Source of the DNA: Terebella lapidaria
Lineage: Eukaryota; Annelida; Polychaeta; Terebellida; Terebellidae
Length of the DNA stretch: 64,000 nt
Direction: 5' to 3'
Assembly: GCA_949152475.1 (NCBI GenBank)
Contig: OX424563.1
Coordinates: 24,215,001 to 24,279,000, forward strand
The translations under genes were made by a program, and so were the position numbers. This document shows positions 1 to 12,368 of the stretch, piece after piece. The notes under the pieces were generated by a model. It ran no database searches. It had not been told where the DNA came from and saw only the letters and a program-made list of their open reading frames with translations. The first letter of the stretch is position 1; each line of letters begins with the position of its first letter.

Positions 1-1894
1 TCTCATCAAGTTCAAAAGCAGAGAAATACTCCTTCCAAAGATTTGTTGCAAGTGGTCCATATCCAGAAGTCAAGTCTTTGAATATCCAACCATCACCTAC
101 AGGCTGTAACTGACACAAGTCGCCAATTAGTATCATGTGGACTCCACCGAAGACCTTGGTATTTCCTTTGATTTGCTGCAATCTTAGGTTTATGAAATTA
201 AGCATGTCATGGCCGACCATAGATACTTCATCAATGAAGACTACAGAAAGATTTCGATACTTTGTTCGAAGAGTGTTCAGCTTTTCCGTGTCTAGTGGTT
301 TACAAACTTTATAACCTTGACTCACTGGTAGGAACAATGCGGAATGTATAGTTGTTCCACGGATACCGAAAGCAGCTTTACCAGTTGGCGCCAAGAGGAG
401 TATTCGGCAATCAAGTGGATTTTCTCCTTCACAAGAACAAAGGTAACGATGCAGTGTTTGATATAATGTATTGGTAACTACAGATTTTCCAACACCGGCG
501 CCGCCAGTCAATATAACCCTTAATGGCTCTTCTTTGGTTTTTATCCAGTGGACAACGTGTGAATAAAATTCTCTTTGTTTTCGATTGAGAGACTGGACTA
601 ATTGCAAATATTCAGCTTGAGGAAGTCTATTGGGTACGGATATCTCATTGGCCACTGAACTTGTTGATCCAATAGTATCACCTAAAATATCAGACTGCAT
701 TTGTGAGCATTGCTTCGGGTCAAAATAGATGTATTTTTGGCTTTCTGTTGAACCAATCTCTTCATCTAAGGCATTTTCTTCTTGGGCACCAGGTATAAGA
801 TTGTCATAAACTTCTTCGTCATCAAAGTTATGGGATTTTTCAGCAACCTCATCTAGTATTTCTGTGTAGTTTGCATAGTCTCGGTACTTTTGACCAATTG
901 CTTGTTCAACTGCTTTGAAATGTGCCTCGTACGTGTCAAATGTTCCCAACAGATCTTTGTCTTCATTTCTCCATGGTAAGAACAGCATCAGCTTTTCCCG
1001 ACAGAAATTTTCATAGTCTGACTTGCGGTTATAATTTACAAATCGAATGACCTTTGGTTTGGCTCTTTTTGTGAATAGTGTACCATTTGGCAATGCTAAA
1101 ATGATATTCGACTTTCTGCCGTTTTCATCATTTTCTTTGTTATCAAGTTCATTGTTATCATCATATATATCAGCTTCTTTGTCAACGGCAGGACCCTCAT
1201 CCTCTGTGGCACTTTGTTTAGGTTTGGTAGCATTATACTGAACATTCAATTTCGATGCATAATCTGCAAGACACCAGTTTTCTAATTGTCCAGGACGTTT
1301 ACTATATCTGTCGATGATATTCTTGGTTTCAACGTCTGTTGATTCTTCATCCAACTCTTCCAAATCAGTTTTACTTTTCAATAAAAAAATTCGGTCTGTG
1401 TGTGGTGATGTGTTTACGAATATTACATCTCTGGTACATTTTGATAGTGGTAGCTGTAAAACCAGATACACAGCTTCTTGAGCACAAACTTCTACACTTT
1501 TTAGGAACATATTTCCAATGTGCCGAACACTTTCTTTTATGTCCATATTGCCCGCTCTGGTTTCTTTGCATGCTCGATCTAATAATGCACTCATTCCCTT
1601 CTGAGACTTGTTGATGTAATTGACAATATACATCGCACATGCATAGGGATCTAGTATAAATTGCAGATCATGATTGGCCTTCCAGGCTGATAGTAATTGT
1701 TTACAATAAGCATTTACCCTTATGTCACAAGGATCACGTTTCAAGTATATTTTAGCATCTGTTATGGAACTACGTATAGCTTTTATATACTGGGATTCTG
1801 TCATATGGAGCTCACGTAAGAATTCTTTAAATGATAATTTGATACCATCCTTATTATCAACCAACATGTTGAATTCTTTTAAGCCTTTCAGCAT
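1..1894 (-). pseudogene. Helitron Rep C-terminal part and Pif1-like helicase (partial)
   Basis: This frame is open from about 1894 down to base 1. Early on it shows YIVNYINK (about 1616-1630), which matches the paired catalytic tyrosines of Helitron Rep (family pattern YxxxY plus K). After an acidic linker come the superfamily 1 helicase signatures: Walker A GGAGVGKS (about 486-512), Walker B VVFIDEVSM (about 215-245) and GDLCQLQPVGD (about 85-120). These define a Pif1/RecD-like 5'-3' DNA helicase that would unwind the transposon strand. The part beyond motif III lies outside the window. It continues the upstream 691-codon frame after a single frameshift near 1860-1930, where a short GAT-TCA-rich duplication occurs. 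The catalytic residues are intact, so the disruption may be recent. Confidence 0.88.
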
Positions 1895-3932
1895 TTGAAT
1901 CGGTACCATCTGAATCTGAATCAGTACCATCGATAGTGTTTGTTGTGTTATCCACAGGCACCAATATCATAGTTCTTGGCATTGGTGGTATCGGATACCC
2001 AAACCGACATATAGCTTTACCATATTTCCTACATGTTTTAGAGTGCTTGTGCATTTGACCCTTGAATATTTGCTCAGAATCAGCGACTTTACTGGAGCAC
2101 GATACATATTGATCAATGAACTTTACTATTTCTGAGTTTTCACTTTCGCCAAAAACAGGTGCATTTTCTACCCATATAAGCATGTGAATGTGAGGTGAGC
2201 CTCTCTGTTGAAATTCTACTCGATAAAAGTAATCTGTTATTTTCCCAATAGGAGTATGGTCACTTTTCAGGACTGAATTTATAAAAAGTGACACCCGATT
2301 GTTAAAATATCTAGCACATGTAACAGGGTCTGATTGTAAGAGCCTTGTTCGCTCTGTCCAGTCCATTTCCTCAATTTCAGCATTTGTATATTCTTTCTTG
2401 TCCACCAACTTCCCAATTATTCTAAGCAAATCTGGCCATTTTGTGTCTGCTGCAGAAAACGATGCAAACCATGTTGGCAAGCCAAGTTGTCGTATCATTG
2501 CAAACACATCTTTCTTTCTTTTTTCGAGGTATGCTGGGGAATTTCTAATGGACTTGAAAATGTAAAAGCCCTCATCTAAATTCACTAAATTTTTGAATGC
2601 ATCTGGTCTCAGTAAAGCACCGGCAGTCATTTGTTTAGAACCCATTTTGCATCTACGAACTGCAAGTCCTATTTTATCTTTAACTTGCTTCAACTGATTC
2701 TTTTTCATCTTGTAAAATAAATTGGGCACGGACATAGCTACTCTACGATCTTCGGAACGGAGCTCCCATTTACAAATGTCACTGTAATGGACAGGCCTTT
2801 CTCTTTCAGAATTATCAGGACGTTTCTGACCACAAAAAATTGTTGGGAAAGCTAAATATTCAGAATTTTCATCTTGAAACATGGCAATGGGTGTCTGGTC
2901 TTCTCCAGGAGCAAATGTGTAGACCCTGTTGTCATCAAATGCATCCCCATCATCCAGTAATGTGTCCATGTTACCCATGACTTGTTCTCGCTCATCCAAT
3001 TCACTGAAATTGTCATCGTCATCACTATCTTGGCGAGGCTGTTCAGTATTTTCTTGTTCTGTCATATTGGCATCATTTGATAGATCTCCTGCCAAACCAG
3101 TTAACTCCAATGTTTCAATGTCATTGTCACTGGTTATTTTGTTAGTCCATTCATCGTCAATAGAAATGTTCTCAGATTTGTATAATGGACTAGTATCCAG
3201 GAGGTACTTTACAGCATTCAACACTTTTTGTGGCCGAATATTTTCTGTAAATACTGAGCTTGCAAAAGAAATTTTCTTTTTAAGTTGCACAGAAATTGTT
3301 CTACTTTCAGACAAATTCCTCGGTAGGGTATGTATAGTTGGTTCGATATCACAGGGAACATTGACAATATTACCACGGATCGACAGCTGACCACCTCTGG
3401 GCAATTCTCTGATTTGCATAAAAGGAATACGCAATGCAACAAGCCTTTCTTCAAGGGAGAAAAGGTGTAACTCCTTTGGTTTCTCGGGAAACATCATGCT
3501 ATTTGCCATAGAGAGTTTGGGAATTTTACCAGATTTTATAGATCCATAGCAGGTTTTACATATCCATTCTCCAGGAGTGTCCCTTTGATCACAAAAATTT
3601 AAAATACATTTTTCAACAAGAATGTTGTCAGATGAAGACATTAAAATTCTGAACGATTTTTGAACGGCTTCCCTAAAACAAGTTTGACGACAACAACAAC
3701 ATACATAAACAGGACCCTCTGCTATTTTGACATGGAAGTTCTCAATGCAATCGTCCAGGCTATTCCCGAATAATTTTTGCCTTTTGGAAGAATTTTCACG
3801 ACACGCGAAATCAGAGGACTTTCGTTTCTGTAATTTTCTCTTTCTGTCATTCTGCTGTTCAACTTTTTTGCTTGATTGATTGAGACGTTTTTGTTTTTTG
3901 GCAACGCGTTCAGTTTCTTTGAAAAAAATCAC
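1857..3932 (-). pseudogene. Helitron polyprotein, cysteine-rich/DUF6570-like and HUH Rep segment
   Basis: A 691-codon open segment. Residues about 1-45 are lysine-rich and follow on from the charged repeats. About residues 70-130 carry clustered cysteines (VCCCCRQTC, then CKTC) resembling the zinc-binding start of Helitron DUF6570-type regions. An acidic linker follows at about 290-340. From about 440 the Helitron-like N domain is clear: MTAGALLRPD, RNSPAYLEKRKKD, MIRQLGLPTWF. The HUH nickase motif is present as GSPHIHMLIW, with HIH near residues 581-583 (about 2184-2192). The two histidines bind the metal for single-strand nicking. The partner tyrosines lie in the next frame. The segment begins without an ATG (GTG at 3932), fitting a frame entered by frameshift, and it ends at a stop three codons after the expected continuation. 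Confidence 0.88.
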
Positions 3933-4593
3933 ATTTTCTTTTTTGTTGTTTTTGCCACCTTTCTTTGGTTCGTTCCTTATCTCTCAAGTCTTCGTTTGTT
4001 CTCACTGTACGTTTCAGTGTCTTTTCTTTTTCTCTGAACACTTCGTCCATTCTAGATATACGTTTTTGGCACCTTTCTTTGGTTCGTTCCCTATCTCTCA
4101 AGTCTTTGTTTGTTCTCACTGTACGTTTCTGTGTCTTTTCTTTTTCTCTGAACATTTCGTCCATTCTAGATTTACGCTTTTGACACCTTTCTTTGGTTCG
4201 TTCCTTATCTCTCAACTCTTCGTCTGTTCTCAATCTACGTTTCTGATGTCTTTCTCGTGATCGTTCCTCATCTCGGAACTCTTCGTCTCTCCTCACTGTA
4301 CGTTTTTGGTGTCTTTCTCTTGTTCGTTCTTTATCTCTCAACTCTTCGTCTGTTCTCACTCTACGTTTTTGATATCGTTCTCTTCTGCGTTCCTTATCTC
4401 TCAACTCTTCGTCTGTTCTCATTCTACGTTTTTGATGTCTTTCTCTTGTTCGTTCCTTATCTCTCAATTCTTCGTCTGTTCTCACTCTACGTTTCTGATG
4501 TCTTTCTCTTGTTCGTTCCTTATCTCTCAACTCTTCGTCTGTTCTCACTGTACGTTTTTGATGTCTTTCTCGTGTTCGTTCCTTATCTCTCAA
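3910..4593 (-). pseudogene. Charged 21-residue tandem repeats of the Helitron polyprotein
   Basis: About ten copies of a 63-bp unit encode a 21-residue repeat such as RDKERTRERHQKRRVRTDEE. It is almost entirely Arg, Lys, Glu and Asp and would form a long charged helix. The repeat begins inside the preceding frame (from about 4720) and crosses a frameshift. At about 4608 the unit reads tgttcccctctacg where other units have tgttctcactctacg, so one base is missing. The reading ends after a T-run at 3921-3927, where the next segment continues one frame over. A role as a nucleic-acid-binding or multimerising linker is inference. Repeat identity is high at the DNA level, so copy number is probably unstable. 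Confidence 0.8.
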
Positions 4594-6073
4594 TTCTTCA
4601 TTTGTTCCCCTCTACGTTTCAGTGTCTTTTCTTTTTCTCTGAACATTTCATCCAGTCTGGAAGAACGTTTTTGATATCTTTCTTTTGTTCGTTCTTCATG
4701 TCGGAACTCTTCATTTCGTCGATATTCCTTCCTCAAGTTCTTGAAGTAAAGCTTCCTTGTTTTGTCTTTTGTTGGTCCAATAGTTTTCTTCTGTATTTTG
4801 AAAAGTTTGGCCTTTCCAGCTTGATCGTCCAAGTAATTTTGCATTGATATATCAGTAATAGTTTTCAGAGTGTTAGTCTCTGGTTGTATTTCAAATGGGA
4901 AATCTCTAGTGGTTTGAGAAGCCACATCTAGAAGGTGCGAACACAACATTTCCATGCTTCTAAATTTAAGCATTACCGCCTTGCCAGACTCAGCTAGTCG
5001 TCCGTTACAATCTCTTGCATGAGAGTCGATTAACACATAATGTCTGCTAGATTTTGCTACTGCGACACAATTGCTACCAATCATCAAAAGAATATACTTT
5101 GATTGTACCAGACCATCAGCTACCGCATTTCGTAGACTAAACCCAAACTCGTGAGGGAATTCTGGACTACCACAAATACCACTTATACGATCCAACAACG
5201 TCAGATTAAAGTGCAAATTCCAAATATTAAAATCAGCTGGCAATTCTTCAAAATTTAAATAAACATTTGTGAGTTTTTCACGAAGCGCTAAATCTTCAAT
5301 AACTTTTCTGTAGATGTAATCCCCTTTGTTGAGTACATCATTGATCTCACCACATGTTAGCATCATTGAATTGTTGGTCTGTAGTTTGCACAATGCAACC
5401 AGAGAATTACATGTACATTGCCTACCGCGACTGACTTCTGGAAAATGAACATCACCCTGATGCAATGAGCCACAAACACTTTGTTGATGGTATTTCACAA
5501 CTCTAGGTCTGGCTTTTACAGTGCTGGATGTTCGAACAGGCACAAAATTATCAGACTGTTGGCGAGAAGCATTCGTAGTGCCAGAGCTTGAAGGCTCAGC
5601 TTGAGTGTTCATATTGACAACAAAATTTCCGAATGAACGCTCAGACTGGTCATTACCAGGTAATTTGGGTCGACATTCACCAGTGGGCATTGAAAATTGC
5701 GAGTTATTCTGAAAATTTGGTGAGCACTCTGCCTGATTTTCATGGATGGATTTGTTGTTTGTGCAAGAGGTATTTGAGATTCGAGATTCAGATTCGACGT
5801 TTTGGTATTGAGGTCGTTTTGGTCGATATAGTGGTTGTTTTTTCACGAGGTTACCCTCCTCATTGAATGGTTGTTTTTTCACGAGGTTACCCTCCTCTTG
5901 AGGTTTTGAATCCTCTCGTGGTTCTTTGTGCACGAGGTCACCACCCTCGAGTTTGTTGACGGGGTAACTGTCCCCGGGGGCTCCCTGAGCACCCACACCT
6001 GGAAGGTCGCCCTCGTCTGGTCGCGGCGAACGCTCCCTCAGGCCCCTCGCCTCGTCGATTGCCCTCAGGTTCT
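4590..6073 (-). pseudogene. Helitron polyprotein N-terminus with cysteine-protease-like domain
   Basis: About 494 codons. Residues 1-200 are low-complexity and hydrophilic, with a duplicated EEGNLVKKQP block at about 61-82. Residues about 200-390 form a globular domain. GRQCTCNSL (Cys221/223) precedes a helix, and a strand HYVLI leads into DSHARD (His353). This Cys...Asp-Ser-His arrangement is what papain-like deubiquitinase-type proteases of the C76/OTU sort show, and Helitrons often carry OTU-like domains. I infer a protease or deubiquitinase role for the element. The segment starts directly after a splice-acceptor-like tract rather than at an ATG. It ends in the charged repeats, where a one-base deletion (about 4608) puts it out of frame. 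Confidence 0.75.
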
Positions 6074-6109
6074 GCAACAGAAAGATGGATTCTTAGGAAA
6101 AGAAAATTG

Positions 6110-6650
6110 AAAAATTACCTTTTCGCCATTACCATTCAGACTGTGTAAAAAATGAAAATGAACAGGTTGAACTTTGCAAACTGGAAATGAACAGGTTGAA
6201 CTTTGCAAACTGAGTTGGATGCTACCAGGTAGCTACAGCAATTCAGCTCTTCAGTCATACACATGTTATACCCATTATAGAAAGCCTTGATTGGAGCCAG
6301 AATCAAACTTTTCGCTAAGTTATATTTCAACTGAAACTATGTTTTCAACAAAAAGTTGCACGAAACTGCATGACAAAATTGGAGCCAGATGAAACTTTTC
6401 ATTCAAGTTATATTTTAACTCAAAATATGTGCCAAGCTTGGTTTCAAGTTAAAATCCTAATTAAAAGTTGTCCAAAACTGCATTTCAAGGCGACAAAATT
6501 ACAGCCAGATCAAACTTTTCACCGTAAGTTATATCTTGACTCAAAAGATGTGCTAAATCTGAAACTAGACCCCCTCTGGTCACTGATGACCACTGGGGTT
6601 TATTCCCCGTAACCCTATCTTCTGTCGCCCCAAACAATCAATAGACCAAC
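6110..6650. repeat. Short degenerate repeats of about 120 bp
   Basis: A phrase close to gccagatgaaacttttca followed by aagttatattttaactcaaa recurs at about 6297, 6372 and 6502 with intervening divergence. A separate 28-bp duplication (aatgaacaggttgaactttg) lies at about 6156-6210. No coding sequence is seen. Confidence 0.5.
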
Positions 6651-6659
6651 TAGCAAAAA

Positions 6660-8650
6660 ATTATGTTTGAACTTATGTCATGATTTGACCATTACTATTG
6701 CAAGTATCAAATTTCTTCTCATCAGAACCTTTAACTTGATGATAAATGCTTCTTGACTTAACTATTGTTACTGTGGTAGTAAAATCAAGGTAAACTTATT
6801 CAGCTAGAGCCAAGAAATCTGTGTTGAGCCCAATGATGAATATTTTGTCTCAACTATTTGTGGTCAATAATAGACTTAACTAGTGAAATTAATGTTGAAC
6901 TATTTGCTGCAGCCATGAATTCCTTACTCGGCAGAATGTTCATCTTGTTGAACCCAATAATAAATGCTTCAGGTCTTAACTATTTTTCTTGTGGTCAATA
7001 ATAGACTAAACTAGTAAAATTAACGTTGAATTATTCAGTTACAGCCATGAAATCTCTACTCAACAGAACATTTACCTTGTTGACCCCAATAATAAATGTT
7101 TCATGTCTTAACTATTTTTATTGTGGTCAATAATAGACTTAACTAGTGAAATTAATGTTAAACTATCTGGTTACAGCCATGAATTCCTTACTCGGCAAAG
7201 TGTTCACCTTGTTGAACCCAATAATAAATGTTTCATGTCCTAACTATTTTTATTGTGGTCAATAATATACTTAACTAGTAAAAGTAAAGTTAACTTATTC
7301 GGTTATGAAATCTCAGTCATGAAATCTCTACTGGACAGAACCTTCACCTTGTTGAACCGAATAATATATGTTTCATTTCTTAACTATTTTTATTGTGGTC
7401 AATAATAGACTTAACTAGTAAAATGAATGTTAACTTATTCGGTTGCAGCCATGAAATCTCTGCTGCACAGAACATTTACCTTGTTGAGCCCAATAATAGA
7501 TGTTTCATGTCTTAACTAGTTTATCGTGGTCAATAATAGACTTAACTAATAAAATAAATGTTAACTTATTTGGTTACAGCCATGAAATCTCTGCTGCACA
7601 GAACCTTTACCTTGTTGAGCCCAATAATAAATGTTTTATGTCTCAACTATTTTTATTGTGGTCAATAATAGACTTAACTAGTGAAATTGATGTTGAAGCA
7701 GCTGTCTTCGAAACCAGACAATATTTTTTGAAAACTATATTAAACATGCTAAACTGACTGAATAGAATGAAACATACTCGCATCAAATGTAATGAAAATA
7801 ATCAGTCCTCAGGGAAATTTTGCTCATTTGAACAACCGGTTCTCGCGTAAATACAGGAACTGTATCCATCACACGCCGATGTAAACAAAGAACAGAAGTA
7901 CGAGATAGACTGACAATTTCACGCACATCATGGTATATCACTAATTATTTTCTCACAACTACACTATATATGCACATACGAACTGGAAAATGTACTCTAT
8001 GTGGACTCTTAAGCGTGATTTGAGCATTTGTTTACATTCGGGTTTGATGGATACACTTTGTTTATTTACAACACCGATACAAAATAGGCACAAAACGGAT
8101 GAAAAGACGACACGGACGGACTGCAATCGTCAAAGTCATTGAGCACACCTTTTCTTATATTGCATTAGATGTGTTTGACAAAAAATTGGTTTTCAAAAAA
8201 AAATATTGCATACATTCGAAGGCAGCAGCTTCAAACTATTTGGTTACAGCCATAAATTCCTTACTGAGCAGATTGTTCACCTTGTTGAACCCATATAATA
8301 AATGTTTCATGTCCTAACTATCTTTATTGTGGTCAATAATTGAGTTAAACTAGTAAAATTAATGTTAACTTATTCCGTTACATCCAAGGAACAACTTTCA
8401 CTATGAAACCTTATGGGACTTGAAATCTGTACTGCACAGAACCTTCACATTGTTGAACCCAATAATAGATGTTCCATGTTTGAACTATTTTTATTGTGGT
8501 CAATAATAAACTTAACTAGTGAATCAATGTTAGCCTAATCGGTCTGTACTGCACAAAACCTTCACCTTGCTGAGCCCAATAATAGATGCTTCTGTCTTAA
8601 CTATTTTTATTGTGGTCATTAACAGACTCAACTTGTAAATTAAAGCTATA
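6660..8650 (+). repeat. Tandem array D, ~133-bp unit
   Basis: The unit contains ttacagccatgaaatctct, then ccttgttgaacccaataa, then tattgtggtcaataatag. The phrase 'cagccatgaa' recurs about every 133 bp (about 6912, 7045, 7177, 7447, 7579). The array is interrupted by a foldback MITE at 7695-8232 and resumes after it. Related units lie in intron 1 of gene 1 at about 18020-18340. No coding content. Confidence 0.85.
7695..8232. mobile_element. Foldback MITE, copy 1 (TIR GAAGCAGCTG)
   Basis: The ends are an 18-bp inverted pair: GAAGCAGCTGTCTTCGAA at 7695 and TTCGAAGGCAGCAGCTTC ending at 8232. Internally GATGTAAACA near 7878 is mirrored by TGTTTACATTC near 8031, and gtatccatca is mirrored by tgatggatac. 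The element therefore folds as nested hairpins. It interrupts tandem array D. No transposase is encoded. A second copy lies at 19129-19657 and a diverged third at about 61000-61510. The target duplication is not clear. Confidence 0.85.
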
Positions 8651-8905
8651 ATCACTTCTAGAATTGACAAAATGTATTTATTCTGCAATAGCTTTGTTTT
8701 GTCTATAGAATGAGAAATCGTAAAAATTTGGGTCTGAAAATGTGTATTACGTGCCTAAATTGAGTTGCCAAATAAAGATTCAAACTCGGGCCAGTCAATT
8801 TTGTCCTAAAAGCGGCCCGCCTTGGGGGCGAGTTCTACACACAGTCTCATGACGTCATTAGTATTTGTCTAGATACTGTGGCAACCGGCAATGTATGCAG
8901 GCCGA

Positions 8906-9386
8906 TAGTGGTGGGCGATACCACCAATGCATCGATGTATCGCGATATTTAATTTCATGATAGTTGAATCGATACTTTTTTGCAAGTATCGATACGATAT
9001 GATATCACCCGCCCGCTTCAACGGAGTACAGAATGAGCTCTCCGAAGCACGTGCGTTTGTTTACATCCGGAAATATCCGGAAATTCATGATGCACGAATT
9101 CGAAAAATGGCGCAGCATGGTCATGAAAGTGATCCAAAGATCGTGAAAAAACCAAAACAATGAGCATTGGATTTGTTTTTATTATGATTGATGTCCTTGT
9201 TATGATATCACGAGTACAAGTATCAAAGAAAACTGCTGGTAATCACATGGAAGTTATATATGTGCTAATCGTTCACTAATTCAGTTTGCAAAAATTGTTA
9301 TAATCGTATCGTGATAGGTATCGTATCGCGAGTGTAGTATCGTGATACGTATCGTATTGTGACCCCTCTGGTGATACCCAGCACTA
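8906..9386. mobile_element. hAT-type MITE with perfect 8-bp target duplication
   Basis: The element starts TAGTGGTGGGCGATACC and ends GGTGATACCCAGCACTA, imperfect terminal inverted repeats of the TAGNG type used by hAT transposons. It is flanked by an exact 8-bp direct repeat, CAGGCCGA, at 8898-8905 and 9387-9394. The interior has runs of inverted gtatcg/cgatac motifs and no transposase. It is 481 bp long, non-autonomous, and the intact target duplication suggests a fairly recent insertion. Confidence 0.92.
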
Positions 9387-9394
9387 CAGGCCGA

Positions 9395-10890
9395 TCATTC
9401 TCTATCCACTGTTTTCATGCACGATTAACGGCAATTTTCCAAGTATCTGTTGTCGAACTGTGCATATTACCTATATATTCCCGACTATCTCGAGATGTAC
9501 TTTCAAATTTGTGTGACAAACAAGAACGCTAAATTTGGCTGATTTTAAAATTGATTCCAACTTTAATGTTAGCCTAACATTAAAAAATAGGCAAAAATAG
9601 CAGCCAAATTACAGCCATAATTTGGCACCGAAAACAATTGGCATTGTCGTATTACTGTTATACACGTGCCTGCGAAAAATAATGGTGATCGAGTGAGAAT
9701 TGTGGCCTGTAGTACATTCGCTACCATTTCTTGCCATATATGAGAAGAAAATCTGCGGACACAAATGACAACTCAGACAACGTTCGCAAATCCATACTAT
9801 CCGCCAACTTTGTTCGGGAATATAAATATACGACAATCTGGTATTCCACAAGTTTATTGAGAAAAAATACAAGTAGCATGACATGATATATGTGACATTG
9901 ACTGATCTATAAGCTTTCCATCAAACCAGGGATGTTTCATTTATATGACAAAGCATAAAACTGCAGGGGAGCACATGTTCAATTTAGTGGGCAATAAAAA
10001 GAAATGGTGTGTCATACACTCATAGCAAACATTTTTCTATCATAACCAATTGTCATTGTGGATCTCAAGTATAGGAAATCCGCTGGGAATTAAAATGCCC
10101 ACTAAATTGAACACGTAACCCAATACTAGTATTCCTCCTTGTTTATTGTTCCAACCAGATACATATGGAAACACGCTTTCAAATATTCATTGTGAGTATA
10201 CACACAATAGATCCGGGTTTAGCATATTTTCGAATTTTATAATGAACTTTGCTGTCATTCGACCACAGAAGACCCATTAATTTGACCTAATATCGCCCAC
10301 CCTACTCCTCAAATGGGATATCTCCCACGATTTTAAGTCAACCAATTTCGCGTAATAAATGTGTTCATTATTGCATTTATCAATCTACACCATCAAGGAT
10401 GTGAACGATCACAACTGAAAGTGCAACAAACGGCTTTCACATTTCATGTTTCCTCGTGGGGTGTCAAATGATTACACGAGCCATGCATCAACTTCAAATC
10501 ACCATCGTTAAAAATTTCACGCGCGGACAATCATTATTACGCATACGTGTGATACGCAAAGGTCTATTCTATGATTTGGTATTTATATCTCTCACTCGCA
10601 TTCAATAATGACATCGATTGGATACGATTTTAAACAAATGTTGTAAAAAATTCCTTCATACCGTTGTGTAAACACAGAAAGTCTGGCTTTGCACACGACC
10701 CTTTTGCTCATGCGCAATAAAAGCCTTCCCATCCACACGTGTGTTTGTTTACAAACGTCACATCCGTTCTATGTAAATAAATATAACCACGTGGTCTATG
10801 GAAACAAAACGTGCAGGCATGCAGCTTGCATGAATCATCTGATCATACGGGTCATGATTCATTTCTTCAAATAGAACAGACTGCATGCTA
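9395..10890. other. Intergenic, no feature recognised
   Basis: AT-rich apparently unique sequence. Short open frames occur on both strands, but none shows a recognisable domain or codon pattern and stops are frequent. Confidence 0.5.
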
Positions 10891-10899
10891 AAATTAGAG

Positions 10900-12344
10900 A
10901 CCAAGTTAAATCATCAAATAGATTTGGGAGGAAGTGACATTTGGGCTACAATATTTCAATAGGCCTAATGGGCTTTCATTCCAGGCCTTTTCAGTATTTT
11001 ATAAGGCCATATTTCTTCAGACAAGCTGAATGGTAATGAATGCCATTCACTTGTGAAATTAGAAGGAAAGGTGCCATTTCGGTCTTATATTTTGGGCCTT
11101 TCGAGCAATTCAAGGCCTTCTCCCTCCGTACACGAGCTTAACAGTCCTGAATACCAACCACACATGAAAAAAGAAAGTTATTGAATAAATTTCCAAAACA
11201 TTGTGCCAAAAAAAGTGCAATTTTGGCCGTTTCGGGCCTTTTGGGCCTACTTTTTGGGCTCTTCAAGCGATTCGAGACTTACCATCTTCATACATGTTAC
11301 AGATGGTAGAAAATTTTATACTGATACATACTTAGAAAAAAAGTTACTGAACAGATTTTGGGAAAATCGCCACCGAAGTCCAAAATCAGGCATTTTTCGA
11401 CAAAAATGGCCGCCATGTTGAAAAATTAAGTCAAAGGTCAAATTCAAGGTCACGAGAATGTTCAGCATTTATCATTTCCTATATGTCTACATTTGATTCC
11501 TAGTCTCTAATCTCAATATTAAGTGAAATATTAGCCTTAATGTGTCCCATTATAAAGCATAGGAGAATTTAACATGGGAAAGTCCCATTTGGGCCGAGTT
11601 TGGGCCCAAAATGGCCCACTTCGAGCGATTCAAGCGCAACGAAATTTATACATGTCACAGGGGTACATATGAGGAGTGTTATGCATCAATGAGAAAAAAA
11701 GTTACTGAACAGATTTTGAGAAAACGACCGTCGAAGTCCAAAATTGGCCATTTTTAGACGAAAACGGCCGCTCTGACCTTGAAACCGAGCTCAGAGGTCA
11801 AATTCAAGGTCGCGAGAATATTCAGCATATATCATTTCCTATATGTCCACAATTGATTCTTAGTCTCTAAGTTCAATTTTAAGTGAGATATTAGGCCTAA
11901 TGTGTCCCATTATAAAGCATAGGAGAATTTAACATGGGAAAGTCCCATTTGGGCCGAGTTTGGGCCCAAAATGGCCCACTTCGAGCGATTCAAGGGCAAC
12001 GAAATTTATACATGTCAAAGGGGTACATAGGAGGAGTGTCATGCATCAATAAGAAAAAAAGTTACTGAACAGATTTTGAGAAAACAACCGTCAAAGTCCA
12101 AAATTGGCCATTTTTCGACAAAAAAGGCCGCCATTTTGAAAAAAATGCGAAAATCAAAAAACTAAAAAAAACCTTTCCTGGAAATATTTTTAGGTATTTT
12201 TGTGCAAAATTTCAGAAATATTCGACCATAAACTTTAAAGATAAAAATGTGAACGGACGACGGACGGACGGACGGACGGACGGATGACGGACGACGGACG
12301 CAACGCCACGGCAATAGGTTATCGGACCAAAGGTCCGGTAACCT
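10900..12344 (+). mobile_element. Hairpin-ended half-site element, copy a
   Basis: Two similar ~370-bp blocks (about 11450-11820 and 11820-12180) hold the phrases gggaaagtcccatttgggcc, cacttcgagcgattcaagcg and aatggccgcc. A gacggacgg run follows, then a terminal stem AGGTTATCGGACC (12316-12328), a 3-nt loop, and GGTCCGGTAACCT (12332-12344). The 3' end of this family is thus both a hairpin and one terminal inverted repeat. The 5' limit is uncertain. No coding sequence is convincing. Confidence 0.7.
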
Positions 12345-12368
12345 AAAAATTAGCCCAAGGGCTAAGAA

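Larger units (their letters stand above)
1..6073 (-). mobile_element. Helitron-type transposon, coding part, decayed and cut by window edge
   Basis: Four consecutive minus-strand open segments read as one Helitron polyprotein: protease-like N-terminus, charged repeats, cysteine-rich region, HUH Rep, then Pif1-like helicase. They are separated only by single-frame shifts near 4608, near 3920-3950 and near 1860-1930, so the gene is either decaying or carries sequencing errors. The helicase runs off at base 1, so the 3' terminus is not visible. At the 5' side the reading begins just after a good splice acceptor (pyrimidine tract plus CAG at about 6074), so an upstream leader exon probably exists. 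Helitrons replicate by rolling circle and leave no target duplication, so the ends cannot be set from this window. Confidence 0.9.

Noticed and set aside
3880..4847. Plus-strand frames rich in Phe, Ser and Cys
   Set aside because: Antisense of the charged-repeat region of the Helitron polyprotein.
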